DNA of 64,000 bases from Fulvia fulva (Eukaryota > Ascomycota > Dothideomycetes > Mycosphaerellales > Mycosphaerellaceae): contig NC_063014.1 of assembly GCF_020509005.1 (NCBI RefSeq), positions 5,518,001 through 5,582,000 of the forward strand. The letters are read 5' to 3'. Below the pieces are notes generated by a model. The model was given only the letters and a program-made list of their open reading frames with translations. It did no database searches and had not been told where the DNA came from. Made by a program: the position numbers and the translations under genes. Numbering within the stretch: the first letter of the stretch is position 1; every line of letters begins with the position of its first letter. Positions 43,229 to 54,588 of the stretch are shown here, one piece after another.

Positions 43229-44488
43229 ATGATAGCGATCGCAGGAAACGACCAGGAGCAGGAGAGTAACGAGTGGAAGGAGGTCTGCAGGAAGGCAGAA
43301 ACAATGGCAATGGCAGGAGATGGCGAGCACCCAGAAAGAGCACTTAAGGGGATGATTTTGGAGCTCCTTGGAGGGCTAAAGGCACTAAGGAGCCAAACAG
43401 GACAGATCATTAACAGGACAGTAGCAGCAGCAGCAAAGAAGAGGACACAGGAAGGCCAGAAACTAAGCCAACCAACCTGGGCAGCAGTTGCATCCCAAAA
43501 CCCTCCCCCCCAGAAAACAGCTATCAAGGTCTACATTTCCGACCAGCAAGAGCAGAAAGAGATTGAGGGCCTGTCAGGCAAGGAGATCATACAGAAGATT
43601 GGGATACAAGGCATCATTGGAGCCAGGAAAGAGAAGGGAGGTGTCCTTAAGCTGTTCACAGCACAGGAGCAAGACAGGAAGAGGCTAGAGACACAGAAGG
43701 AGTGGACAGTCAAACTAGGCAAGACGGCTAAGGTCTCACACCAACAAAATATGGTTATTGCCTATGGGATGACCACAAAGTTTGACATTGAAGGAGACCT
43801 TAAGAGGCTGCAGGACCAGAACCAGGCTGTATGCCCAGGGCTACAGATCACAAAAGCAGCATGGGTCAACAGAAAGACAAAGGACACAAAGAGAGAGTCT
43901 TCTCTAGTGCTCTGGATAGGCACTGTAGAACAGGCAAACACCGTGCTTGACAAGGGCATCTTCTGGGAATGCGAAAGAATGGACACAGAAATCCATAGAA
44001 GCACCCACAGACTACTGCAATGCTTCAAGTGCCAACAGTATGGTCATATCTCTACTAGATGCCCAAGCTAAAAGGACACTTGTTCCCACTGTGCTGGTAG
44101 CCACCAAGTACAGAATTGCACAGCCCCAAAGAGTGAAGCCAGATGTGTATGCTGTGGAAAGAAACACCCTTCCTGGTCCCAAGACTGCACAGCTAGGATT
44201 GAGGCAAAGAGGAGGGCAAGAGAAGCCAGGATCAACACCCCTATCAGATTCCAGACAGGGACAATCACCCAAGAACCCCTAAGGACTGTCTACAACCCTC
44301 TGAAAAGAGGCAGAACAGAAGAGACCACACAGGCCCAAGGCCACCCTGCTATGGGTAGACCAAAATCAATTGTGGTTGCAGGAAGAGACCCGTCACAAAG
44401 CAGGCTCAACCTTACCACAATCCCAAATAGCAGCCAGCAGCAGGAAGCACGAGAAGACCAGCAGGAGACCAGCATGGATGAGTCATGA
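43229..44488 (+). pseudogene. LINE2 ORF1, Gag-like RNA-binding protein with three CCHC knuckles, one premature stop
   Basis: Starts MIAIAGNDQEQESNEW. The frame is open to a TAA at 44069-44071 and then continues in phase to TGA at 44486-44488, about 419 codons in all. The TAA sits within a run of zinc knuckles: CFKCQQYGHISTRC before it, then CSHCAGSHQVQNC and CVCCGKKHPSWSQDC after it. TAA in place of CAA is a single C-to-T change at CpA, the RIP signature. The protein would coat LINE RNA. Its TGA overlaps the ORF2 start in the tetranucleotide ATGA at 44485-44488, an arrangement suited to termination-reinitiation. Confidence 0.88.
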
Positions 44489-47400
44489 TTGAGACACCTA
44501 ATCTTACCACTATCCAGTACAACGTCAACAAAAGCCAGCACAAGGTCCAGAGAAGCTTTCTCCAAGCACTGGACCCAAAGAAACACCTAGTTATTGCAGT
44601 CCAGGAACCTTGGATCAACAGCAAATCTAACAGACCATCTACTGCTAACGACCCAAGGTATCACACACTCCTAGCCAAACAAGGCACCCCTAGAACATGC
44701 ATGTACATCAGCAAAGAGATGGCAACAGACAGCTGGGAACAAATCCAACAGGAAGGGGGAGACATCACCTCCGTCAGACTCAACACCAACCAAGGCAGCA
44801 TCCACATCCACAGTGTATACAACCCACCCCCCAGCTCCAGAAGCAGCACCCAGCTGGGCACACTACAACAGCTGCCAGACATCCTGCAGAGTGACTCCCA
44901 ACACATCGTGCTGGGAGACTTCAACTTGCACCATCCTACATGGGGATCAGACTTTGCACCTGCCCATCACTTCCTAGCTAACAGACTCCTCTCCACTACC
45001 CAAAGCAACAACATGCACCTAGTTACCCCAAAGGGCCTAACTACCTGGTCACAGAGAGCAAGCTCAAGCACCATTGACCTGTGCTTTGCATCACATGACC
45101 TGCAGCAGAAGGTCACCAGATGCTGGGTTAACCAGGACTTGGAGTCCTCATCAGATCACCTCCCAATTCAGGTGGAGTTTGAAACACAGACACAGCAGGA
45201 AGGAGACCTAGAACCTCAGCTGGCCTGGAAGGCAGCCAACTGGGAACAGATCAGACAAGACCTGGAACAGAAGCTAGCTGGACTAGAGACCAGGAGACTG
45301 GAAACAGCCTTAGACATAGACCAAGCAGTGGCAGAACTGGTTAGAACAATGCAGGAAACTGCGGCAGCCCACACCAGAGAAAAGAAACAGTCACTGTACC
45401 AGAAGCCATTCTGGACAAAGGAATGCTCAGAGAAGGTCAAGGCAGCCAGGCAGGCCAGGAGAGCCCTTACCCAGAGCCACTCCCAGGAAGCATGGGACAG
45501 ATACAACCAGGCAACCAGAGACAAGAAGGCCCAGATCAAGAGGGACAAGATGCTGGAGTGGAGGTCAACAGTTGGATCCATTACCCAGAATCCTGAGAAG
45601 ATGTGGAAACTAGCAAAGTGGGCAAGACAACCCACACAGGACAGAAACATGCTGCCCCAGTTTCCAAACATTGAAGACCAGGAAGGAGTAATCCAACACA
45701 CTCTCCCAGGAAAGGCACAGGCATTGGGGAAACATTTCTTTGGCACACAGGTAGAAGCTGACCTGCAGGATCTGGAGGGCAGTGTGTATCCAACACCACT
45801 AGAGCAATCCTGCACAGTGGGAGAGGGAGAGATCAAGAGCATCATTAAGACACTCTCAGGAAACAAGGCCCCAGGACCAGATGGGATTCCAAACTTGTTC
45901 ATTAAGACATGCAAGGACCAGATCTCCCCTGCACTGTCAAACATCTTTTCACAGTGCATGGCCCAAGGACACTGCCCTAAACACTTCAAGGAGTCACTGA
46001 CTGTGGTCTTGAGAAAACCACAGAAAGAGGACTACACAAAGCTAAAGGCATACAGACCTATTGCCTTGCTCAACACACTAGGCAAACTCCTGGAAAAGAT
46101 CATAGCAAAAAGGCTGACAAACCTAGCTGAAGAACATGGAATCCTTCCTGAAGAACAGATGGGAGGCAGGAAACAAAGATCAACACTAACAGCTGTGGAA
46201 CTTATCACAGAGCAGATCAAGACCCTATGGCACTTTGGGAACAACAAAGCAGCCACACTCCTCTCACTAGACATATCAGGAGCCTTTGACAATGTCTCAC
46301 ACCAGAGGCTGATCCACATCCTGAAACAGAAGGCTATCCCTAACTGGACAGTCCAGTTTATCCAGTCCTTCCTCAGAGGCAGAACCACAAGACTAAGACT
46401 GGGCAGATACAAATCTGACAGCATGCCTACAGAGACAGGAATCCCACAGGGATCAACAATGTCTCCAATCCTGTTTCTCCTCTTTATGGCAGACCTGCCA
46501 GCAAAGCTAAACTCCAGAAACACATCAGCCTCAGGGTTTGTAGATGACACAAACATCCTAGCCTGGTCAGACAGCACAGAAGAGAACTGCAGAATCTTGC
46601 AGAAGAAACACAAGGAATGTGAGGAATGGGCCAGGAAACATAGAGCCAGATTTGCCCCAGAGAAGTATCAACTCATCCACTTCAGTAGAGCCAGAAACAG
46701 ACACAATATGCAAGCCCCAATCACTATTCAGGGACACACAACAGAACCCTCAAGTGAATTAAGGGTGCTAGGAATATGGATGGATCCAAAGCTCAGCTGG
46801 GGACCACAGGTCAAGAAAGCACAGGCAAGAGCAGACAACAACAGGCAATCAATTGACAGGCTTACAGCCTCCACATGGGGAGCCACATTTGCGAAAGCAA
46901 AGGTTATGTACAAGGCCATTGTGAAGCCAGCCATGCTATATGGAGCCCAGATCTGGTCAGCCCAAGACAAGATCCCAAAGAGAATTGCAGATCCCATCAG
47001 CAGAGCCCAAGCCTCCTGTCTGAAAAAGGTGCTTGGAGCATACAAGTCAACTCCAACAAGGGTGGTCGAAATGGAGTCTGGCTCCCCACCAGCCAAGCTC
47101 TACCTTTAAGGGTTGAGATACCAGTATGCAGGAAAGACGTCTGCATACCCAGCCCAGCTAGTAATCCAGAAGGCAGTCAACAAAATCAGGAGCCAGTGCA
47201 CAAGAAGGCACAGACAAGCAAGACCCAATCCAGCCCCACAGAAGCAGCAGGACCTGCAGAAGTTCAAAGAACTAACAGAACAGCTGCACCTAGCCCAGCA
47301 GGAACAGGACAGAAGGGCTCAAGGGAGAGGATCAGCAGCCAGCCAAGGGAAGAAGCAACAGTCTCTAGCTGAAAGGATGGCAGGACTCCTCTGGAAGACT

Positions 47401-47870
47401 GAATGGACAAGAACCCCACAGAGGCCAGGAACCCCAAAGGCACTCCAACAGTTTGGTAGCCACAACTACCTACTGTACTCAGACCTGACCAGGTCAGAAG
47501 CAAGCATAGCAATACAAATCCGCTCTGAACACATCGGAGTCAGGGCATACCTGCATCAGAGAAAAGTCCCAGGTATCGAAGACAAGAGTTGCCCATGCGG
47601 CTACCTGTCCCAGAATGTCGAACATAGACTTCTGGTTGCAAAGAATGGAGTACAGGGAGAGGTGAATGGAGGGCAAGGGCAAGGAACAGAAACTTCCAAG
47701 CCATGATCAGCAATAAGGGAGACCTCCAGAGAATTACAAGGTGGATCATCCACCAAGGATTTTTGGAGCAGTTCTCTCTTACTAGGGAAACAGAGAGATG
47801 GATTGAGGAGAGAAAGAAGGAGGAGGAGAGCAGGAAGAGGGGGACAACTCCAGGGTTGCAGACAAGGTAG
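44485..47870 (+). pseudogene. LINE2 ORF2, endonuclease-reverse transcriptase, interrupted
   Basis: Open for 874 codons, then TAA at 47107-47109 (again CAA to TAA), then open in the same frame to a 1-nt deletion near 47637. After that the original frame resumes (CKEWSTGRGEW) to TAG at 47868. AP-endonuclease motifs: YNVNKSQHKVQ, AVQEPWIN, VLGDFNLHHPTWGSD, STIDLCFAS and SSDHLPI. RT motifs: GNKAPGPDGIPNLF, YRPIALLNTLGKLLEKI, LDISGAFDNVSHQRL, GIPQGSTMSPILFLLFM and catalytic FVDD. A C-terminal CPCGYLSQNVEH knuckle follows. No RNase H domain was recognised. The enzyme nicks target DNA and primes reverse transcription there. This copy would lack the C-terminal knuckle. Confidence 0.9.
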
Positions 47871-48064
47871 TCAGAGGCTAACCACCATGACACTAGTGCA
47901 CCCTAATGGAAGGAAAACTGAGAACTCATGGCAAGGAAGCTATTAGAGAAGGAGAGGAGGTTTTTACCTAGGAATAGGTTTCCTACCTTATGCAGTAACA
48001 TATATAGACATAAACCCGCATGGGCCGGAGGGCACCACAACGGGTAAATGAATCATCTATCTAT

Positions 48065-49551
48065 CTATATAATCGCGTGCACCCTGTCATAACTACCCCC
48101 CCTACCTATAGTAGTGACGTCAAGCCCTCGGTATTACTACTACTATAGTAAGGGTAAGTTAGCTATTTTAAGTAAAGTAAGCTAAGGTAAGTAAGGTGAG
48201 CTTTATACCCCTTCCCTTATTCCTTACTTTCACTGCTACTATTGTTACCTATATAATAAAGCATAGAATATATAACTGTTACCGGTAAGATAGCTTAGGT
48301 AATAGTCCCGTTATACGGACTTTCACTTAAGTATATAATTATCTTACCTACTAGTAAACATTAGAGGTTCTAAGTTTAATCTAGGGGTAGCCTTAGTCCT
48401 ATTATATACTTAAACATATATTGTCGTCCGCTTAACTTATTGAATTGTCCAATAATTGCTCTATACTAAGTTATTTTGCTCCGGCGAATAGTAAGAGAGC
48501 TCGCTCTACCCCTAGGGAGTATAAGATACTAGTTAGTAGCGTAATGTACTAGACTGTCTACGATAGAGCTTACACTATATAAGGTGTAATAGGGCTCTAA
48601 TAGGTAACACCGGAGTAACGGTATCGGAAAGTTAAAAAGGTACCTTCGGGGTGCCTTACTTTCTATACTTTTAAAGGTCATTACCTTAGGGTAGTAACAC
48701 CTTTTTGTTTTAGGCAAGTGCATACTATGTGTAAAAGTAGCGGATAATATAGTAATAAGGTAGTAGTATTGTTACTAGTAGTAAGTTAGAGGCGTTTCTC
48801 GCGTTCTAATTAGACGCGCTACTTTTATCGCGCGGGCGTACGCTACTACTAGTAATAGGGGTGTTTCTCGCCCTTACACTATTAGCTAATAGGAGTCCGA
48901 GAAACACCTATTAATAATAGTACTAGGGACGTACCGGTGAATAGTAGTCGCTTTACCCTAGCTTCGTTGTCGTCTATAGTATTAGTAGCTACTAGTAGCC
49001 GTATTTTGCGCCTACTAGCGCTTCTAGAGAGGTGTCCGTAAAGATAAAGCCGTTCGGTGTTCGTTTCGAGATAAGGTAAGGCCGCTACTACGGGCTTCTT
49101 AGGTGTCTATTAGCCCGTTACCTCCTAATACGGCTATAGAGGGCACTAAGGTGCGTAGGTCTACGCCTTCCTTAGCTATATTAAGTAGCTTAACGAAGTG
49201 CTTATACTTCTATAGTAGAAGCAGCTTAGTCAGCCCGTCTATAGGTATGTCGTTAGTACTAAGATACTTGATCTTAATATCTCCGCGCTAGTCTCGCTAT
49301 CGGAGCTAGTAGTAGTAGATATTAATGTAGCGTAGCTTCGTATTAAGCTTTTGCCCTTATTAGTTAACAAGGCGGATAGTCTACATATTATCGTAGTATA
49401 AGTAGGTACGCTAATTAAACTGAAGGTGTATCTTAGCGAAGACTCGTTCCTACTATATAAGCTCTAAGGCGGCTTACGAAAGCCCGAGTAGCTTAGCCTC
49501 TATTAAGGACTTAGTAATAGTGATTTGTTTAGATGCCTTATAATCTACTAG
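48065..49551 (-). mobile_element. copia-1B (part 2): RIPed copia 3' region and RNase H remnant
   Basis: Continuation of copia-1B after LINE2, parallel to 15930-17405 of copia-1R with scattered transition differences. Contains the shorter version of the 78-codon frame (48529-48723). It ends at 49551, where LINE1-C sequence starts. The remaining copia sequence is not found beyond LINE1-C. Confidence 0.82.
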
Positions 49552-51523
49552 ATAGAAGTATATACGTGAGATACCTAAATCGGCGCCATCGCTAAATACG
49601 ACACATTCGAAAGCCCTTATTAAGGTCATTCTAACGATCTATAAAGTAGGCTACTACCCCTAGAATTAAGTAAGTTCTACCTTATTTAAGTTAGATAGCT
49701 TAAAGTTCTCTTCACCCTATTTCTTTAGCTCTATAGCCCTAAACGCCGCGGAGGTGCCTAGCTACATTAGGCAACTCCTAGGTAATAGTAGCCTAGGCTA
49801 CGGTACTACCGGCGCCTACGGCTCTATAGGCGAAGCTCCCCTAAGACAACTAGTAGCAACTTATAGAGGACGTAAAAGGTATAGAGACTAACGATTAGCT
49901 CCTATACCGGTCTCTATAGGTAATAATCACTTAGCTACGTACGGCGCTAGTACTATCGTATTACCGAGGGTAATAAGAAATAAGGACGACGTCTTAGGCG
50001 ATTAACAAGGCCACCCGGAGTCAACACCCCTATAGCTAGGTATCGGTCGCGGCTTTGACACTAGGCCCCCGCCTAACGTACGACGTAGTTATAATCCGTA
50101 TTATAGCAAAGGAAGACTAGGCCGAAGTAGCGAAGCTATCGAACAAGGAGCTCGCCTAGCGAATCAATTAACTAGGGGTAGTCGTAGTGAACTAATAGTC
50201 TAACGGTACTCTATAGATCTATACTAGCTCTACTACTACTAGGAGGCACCTAGAGGTATAGCTATAGTAGGTATCTAAGGTTACGGCATTAGCGAAGGTC
50301 TTAACGAAGCAATTTACGATCCTAGTCTACGATATGCCTAAAGAGTTCGACCTAACTAACTAAGGTCACCTACGTACTCTCTAAGAGGACAACCCGGTTA
50401 CTCTTAACTCTCTAATCTAGAAGGCGACTTAGCTCTATAGGAAATAGCCAGAAGGTAAGAAGGCCTCGGCGCTAATCGTATAGCTATTAGACGCGAAAGC
50501 GGCGTATCTAGTAATAGAACAAGGCCTAATCTAGTAATATAGCCTTAAGATAGTAGAAATGTACTCCTTATCCTTCCGTGTCCTCTAATACTTCAAATGC
50601 TAATAGTATAGACACTAAACCTATACGTATATAAACAAGTAGGCCTACTCGAACTATATAGGAGACTAAATGTCTAGGGACTATATATCGGCTACGAGGT
50701 AGTACGCGAACTGTCCGGGGTACTACCTATCGTATAGCGCGGAATGCCCGTAGCGGAAACTAGCGAAAAACAAGGCAATCACAAATAGAACCGTCGCCCT
50801 AAGATTCTACGGCGACCGTAAGGCTAGTCTATACCGGAGCTAGCTAGCGGCGGTCGGGTATAAGCGCCCTAGGGCCGAGAATAATATAAAGGATATACAA
50901 CCTAGGGCGTACGGGAGGCTACGTACTCTACTAGTTACGGCGAGGGAATCTAACTAGGCCCGGCTCCCCTTTAGTATATAACCAATACGCGTAGACTAGG
51001 ACGCGCTAGGTAATAGGACATAGGACATTATAGAGGAAATGATTGTCGATAACGATAACTAGCCTCGACACGCTTAGTATTATCTAGTATAACGTTAACT
51101 ATAGTAAGGATATAGTATAGAACCATTTCCTATACGAGGCGGACCCGTACGTCTACTACGTCCTAGTAATCTAGGAGCTATAGATTAACCCGCACTATAA
51201 GAGACTAACGACCTACAAGTTACTAGGCTATACGACATACCTACGAAGCGACGGTAGACCCCGTACGTACTTCTATATTAGTAAGGATATACTAGAATCC
51301 GAATAGGAGGTAGTATACTACGTAGACGAAGAAGGCGGAGGAGATATTACCTCCCTCTACGTAGGTAGCACTTAGATACACAATATATATATATAACCGC
51401 TAGCCTCGAGGTCTAGCCGCGACCTTAGGGTCTATAGGTACCTAGATAGTACGCTTAAGAGACAAGGCTACTATATCGTAGTAGGAGACTTTAATATATA
51501 CTACCCTTCCTAGGAAAGCCTTA

Positions 51524-52067
51524 TGTTAAGAACATACAGGCCGTAGGACAAGCATGTAGGTGTGGGTGTGTCATGTGATTAGATCACGTGACTAGGGTTT
51601 GCTAGCCTATAGGCTGGCAAACATCCGGATACCTAGCATCTACCTACACTAACACCGGCGATACTGTATATAGATATTAGGTTTGGTATAACCTAACGAT
51701 ATCACAAGTCAAGAAGACAAGCTCAATCGGGTTTATTCTCGGGCCGATGGGAAGTTGAGGGAGAGTGATGAAGCAGTAGCTGTCTTGTCTTGTAAAGACC
51801 AAGCAGCAATGAGGCAGAGGTTAGGTTGTGGTGTATTCCAAACAGTGATATTGAACAGTGAGTTGAACGCCTCGAAGCCATAAGGGATTCTCAGCGTTCC
51901 TAAATACAAAGGAGACATTGTTAGTCTTGGCTCGAATCACCAAGTCGCTGGTGAGCGAGTGACCTCGAATCACCAAGTCACTGGTGAGCGAGTGATTTCG
52001 TGCAGCGCACGTGATGCTCCTAGCCAATGATTATGTGTGCCGTCGTGGCTCAGCCCGAACCGTAACA
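51524..52067 (+). repeat. 544-bp un-RIPed LTR-like insertion (probable solo LTR)
   Basis: Starts TGTTAAGAACATACAGG and ends CGAACCGTAACA, so it has TGTTA...TAACA ends. Composition is normal (many TG and CA) inside fully RIPed LINE1-C, whose endonuclease frame it splits. No protein. It contains a perfect-length tandem duplication of a 33-bp unit (51931-51963, 51964-51996) with two mismatches. The first 38 bp recur, RIPed, at 22795-22832. I could not find a convincing target duplication (CCTTA versus ATAGA). Confidence 0.6.
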
Positions 52068-52838
52068 ATAGATATACGCTATCCTATTAGGTCCTTCTTC
52101 GTCTTTTGTATAATCCGCCGTCTTCTACTACTACGTAACTCGTACCTATTTAACACCTTATATAGCCGTACCCTATAGCCGACGAAGTAATCGACTTAAT
52201 AGCGAGTAACGTAATTGCCCTTAATACCCCGAAGGACCTAGGTACCTAGAAGAGAGGGGGACTCTAAGGCACAATCGACCTCTCCTAGATCTCGGATAGC
52301 TACTACTATATAGTGACCTACTATAGGATCGAATATGAACTCGAGGCGTCTTTAGACTATATACTAGTTAGGACCTCTATTACAATATAGATATAATATA
52401 TACTAGCGAGAACCTCTAAGCTAAACTAGGGAAAGGCCTACTAGGCTAATATCTAGGCGTACCTCGACGACTCCGAGAGGCTAGTCTAGATCGCGTAGTA
52501 GCAATATAATAGTAAAGACGAGATAGACGAGGTAGTCTAAGGGTTAATAGACGAAATAAGAAAAGCGACCTTACTCTACGTTCCGCTTACCTAACTAACG
52601 ATATAGTCTAAACTATACTAGACGCCGAAGTGTACTACGATAGTAAGAGAAGTAAGGAGATCCCGCCGGGTATAGACGAGTAGCTATAGCGAGGAGGCCT
52701 AGAACGTATATAGGGAGGTATACTAATAGAAGAAAGCTATAATACGGAGGGAGAAAGTAGTCGGCTAGAGAGCTATAGTAGAAGAAATCGCTAACAAGCT
52801 AGCGAGGATATAGAAGCTAGCGAAATAGGCCCGATAGG

Positions 52839-53358
52839 TGTCATGGTCTCCCCACAGAGTGTACAGAAGGTGGGGACAGAAGAGCCTCAGAGTGCTCAGA
52901 AGTCGTCAAGAAGTGACAGTCCAGCTTGGTGTGTGAGCACCAAGAATCACATGCCCCGCAACATTCACTACGGGACCCAGCCCTCCAAATTCACCCCTCT
53001 ACCAAACCTTGACAGATTCACTTCGGCTCGTGACTGTGTGACTCACGGCACTCCCGCGAGCACCCGCGACTGCGCTGGACCCTGGAAGAAGCACGTGGAA
53101 GACTCGGAACGTAGGGCAGGTTGGAATAAGGTTTTGAGCAAAGCTGCTGAGCGCGGCTTCGCACGGGTTAGCCCTGTTGATGCGGGGACACGCACTCGCG
53201 AGGGTCGCGTATAAATATCTGGCCTTCCCCAGGCCTCTCTTGCTTTCTTCGTCTTTTGTTTTGTGTAGCAATCATACCATACCCTTTTGCATCTGCACTT
53301 CGCACCTGCATTCTCGCTTTCACCCTTGCATCTCACAGGCCAGGCTCTCGCCCTGACA
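52839..53358 (+). repeat. Gypsy2 5' LTR (520 bp)
   Basis: TGTCATGGTCTCC... to ...CTCGCCCTGACA. A TATAAATA box lies at 53210-53217. The U3 part contains a 123-codon frame (52843-53214) that is the same sequence read as the pol tail in the 3' LTR. Confidence 0.95.
53210..53259 (+). promoter_or_regulatory. Gypsy2 TATA box and presumed RNA start
   Basis: TATAAATA at 53210-53217. About 41 nt downstream, GTCTTTTGT (53251-53259) is complementary to ACAAAAGAC at 53361-53369, two bases beyond the LTR. This suggests that the transcript 5' end primes minus-strand synthesis, as in Tf1. Confidence 0.65.
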
Positions 53359-53400
53359 TCACAAAAGACCAACAAACCGTCAACCACTCGAGTCATCCTC

Positions 53401-54561
53401 ATGGGTGACCACGCCACCGATAGAGGTGTCAACCTCGACAACCAAGACACTCCATTCCACTTCAGTGAGTGGACTGACATCCCCTTCTCGAACGCCGCTG
53501 CCTTCGGTGCCTGGGCAAACGCCAACCCCGACACCGCCTACGCTCTCATCAACCGCACCGTCTCCTCTTTCCGCGAGACCGCCCAGCAGGTCGAGCAAGC
53601 AAACAACCAAGCAACATACCTTCAAGGTATTGTGAACACCTTCCAGAACCTCGCCCCGCACGCCGACGACAACCGCCGCCAGCACTTCTCCAAGAAGGTC
53701 AACGACCCAGACGAGTTCGACGGCAACAAGAGCAAGTTTGAGGCATTTGAGACACAGCTCACCATCAAGCTGTTGGCTAATGCCGACCACTTTCCGCAAG
53801 AGAAGGACAAAGTCACGTACGTCTTCTCCCTCCTTCGGGGAGACGCCGCGGCTCAGGTACAACACTACATCGACAACGCCACGCAGACTATCGGCTGCCC
53901 GGACGTCCTCACCTTGATGCAGGACCTCCGTGCTGCCTTTGGTGATCCAGACCGTAGAGCCACCGCCCAGAACGCCATCCACAACCTCCTCCAGAAGAAC
54001 AAGAGCTTCGCCGAGTACCTCGCGGCCTTCAACCGCGACATCGGGTTCACCGGCTACAACGAAGAGACCAAGAAGAGCACTCTCCGCCGTGGTTTGTCAG
54101 CAGAGCTTCTTCGAGCCCTCGAGGACAAGGACGTCGGTGCTATGAGCTTCCGTGAGCTCGTCGAGACCTGCCAGCGCCTCGACTCCAACATGAAACACAC
54201 CGCCTCTCTCCTCGCTTCCCGTTCTCAAGGTCGTCAGCCTCGTGGTCCCGGAAGCCACTTCGCTGCTCCACTAGGCGCCGCCGCTCCTACGGCTCTCCCT
54301 CCCGTCTCTGTAGGTGACGCTATGGATCTCAGCGCTGGTGCCGCCGTCCCTCGAGTCCAGGGCCTCGTCAACGGTAAGCTCACTCCCGAAGAGAAGCTTC
54401 GCCGTCGCCAGGCCGGACTCTGCACCTACTGCGGCGGTCCAGGCCACATCGCAGCCAACTGTCCGCAGCTCGCTGCCCGTAACGCCCGCAACCCGGTTCG
54501 CGGCGCTGTCGGCGCTATCGAGCCTGCTCCTGCTGCTCCCGCTGAGCAGGGAAAAGCCTAG
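53401..54561 (+). CDS. gag: Gypsy2 Gag
   Basis: 386 aa from the ATG at 53401 (MGDHATDRGVNLDNQDTPF), the first ATG downstream of the LTR; the frame is open further upstream, into the LTR. It has a capsid region (about residues 100-270, with DEFDGNKSKFEAFETQLTIKL and QNAIHNLLQKNKSFAEYLAAFNRD) and an Ala/Pro-rich linker. The nucleocapsid knuckle CTYCGGPGHIAANC is a standard CX2CX4HX4C. It ends EQGKA at TAG 54559-54561, right after the slippery site. Confidence 0.92.
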   Translation: MGDHATDRGVNLDNQDTPFHFSEWTDIPFSNAAAFGAWANANPDTAYALINRTVSSFRETAQQVEQANNQATYLQGIVNTFQNLAPHADDNRRQHFSKKVNDPDEFDGNKSKFEAFETQLTIKLLANADHFPQEKDKVTYVFSLLRGDAAAQVQHYIDNATQTIGCPDVLTLMQDLRAAFGDPDRRATAQNAIHNLLQKNKSFAEYLAAFNRDIGFTGYNEETKKSTLRRGLSAELLRALEDKDVGAMSFRELVETCQRLDSNMKHTASLLASRSQGRQPRGPGSHFAAPLGAAAPTALPPVSVGDAMDLSAGAAVPRVQGLVNGKLTPEEKLRRRQAGLCTYCGGPGHIAANCPQLAARNARNPVRGAVGAIEPAPAAPAEQGKA

Positions 54562-54588
54562 GTCTTCCTCATCGACGCGATGAAGACC
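54549..54588 (+). promoter_or_regulatory. Gypsy2 gag-pol -1 frameshift signal
   Basis: Slippery GGGAAAA (54549-54555), in gag phase as G GGA AAA, then the 5-nt spacer GCCTA. The stem-loop pairs GGTCTTC (54561-54567) plus ATCG (54571-54574) with CGAT (54578-54581) plus GAAGACC (54582-54588); there is a 3-nt bulge CTC and loop ACG. The gag stop TAG (54559-54561) begins in the spacer and its last G opens the stem. The -1 frame is open from here into pol, which has no ATG near its start. Confidence 0.88.

Larger units (their letters stand above)
43086..48064 (+). mobile_element. LINE2: nearly intact Tad1-like non-LTR retrotransposon with chimeric 5' end
   Basis: The insertion is bounded by a 14-bp duplication CTATATAATCGCGT (43072-43085 and 48065-48078). 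From 5': 95 bp ending in a fragment of LINE1 RT (43088-43180), 30 bp resembling the Gypsy1 leader (43181-43210), a short 5' UTR, ORF1, ORF2, a 3' UTR and an (ATCT)3 tail. It is essentially un-RIPed but strongly CpG-poor, with Arg almost always AGA/AGG. Lesions: two CAA-to-TAA changes and one 1-nt deletion, so this copy is probably not autonomous. Confidence 0.92.

Noticed and set aside
52843..53214. 123-codon frame in the Gypsy2 5' LTR as a separate gene
   Set aside because: It is the U3 sequence read as the pol C-terminal tail in the 3' LTR; in the 5' LTR it lies upstream of the presumed transcript start.
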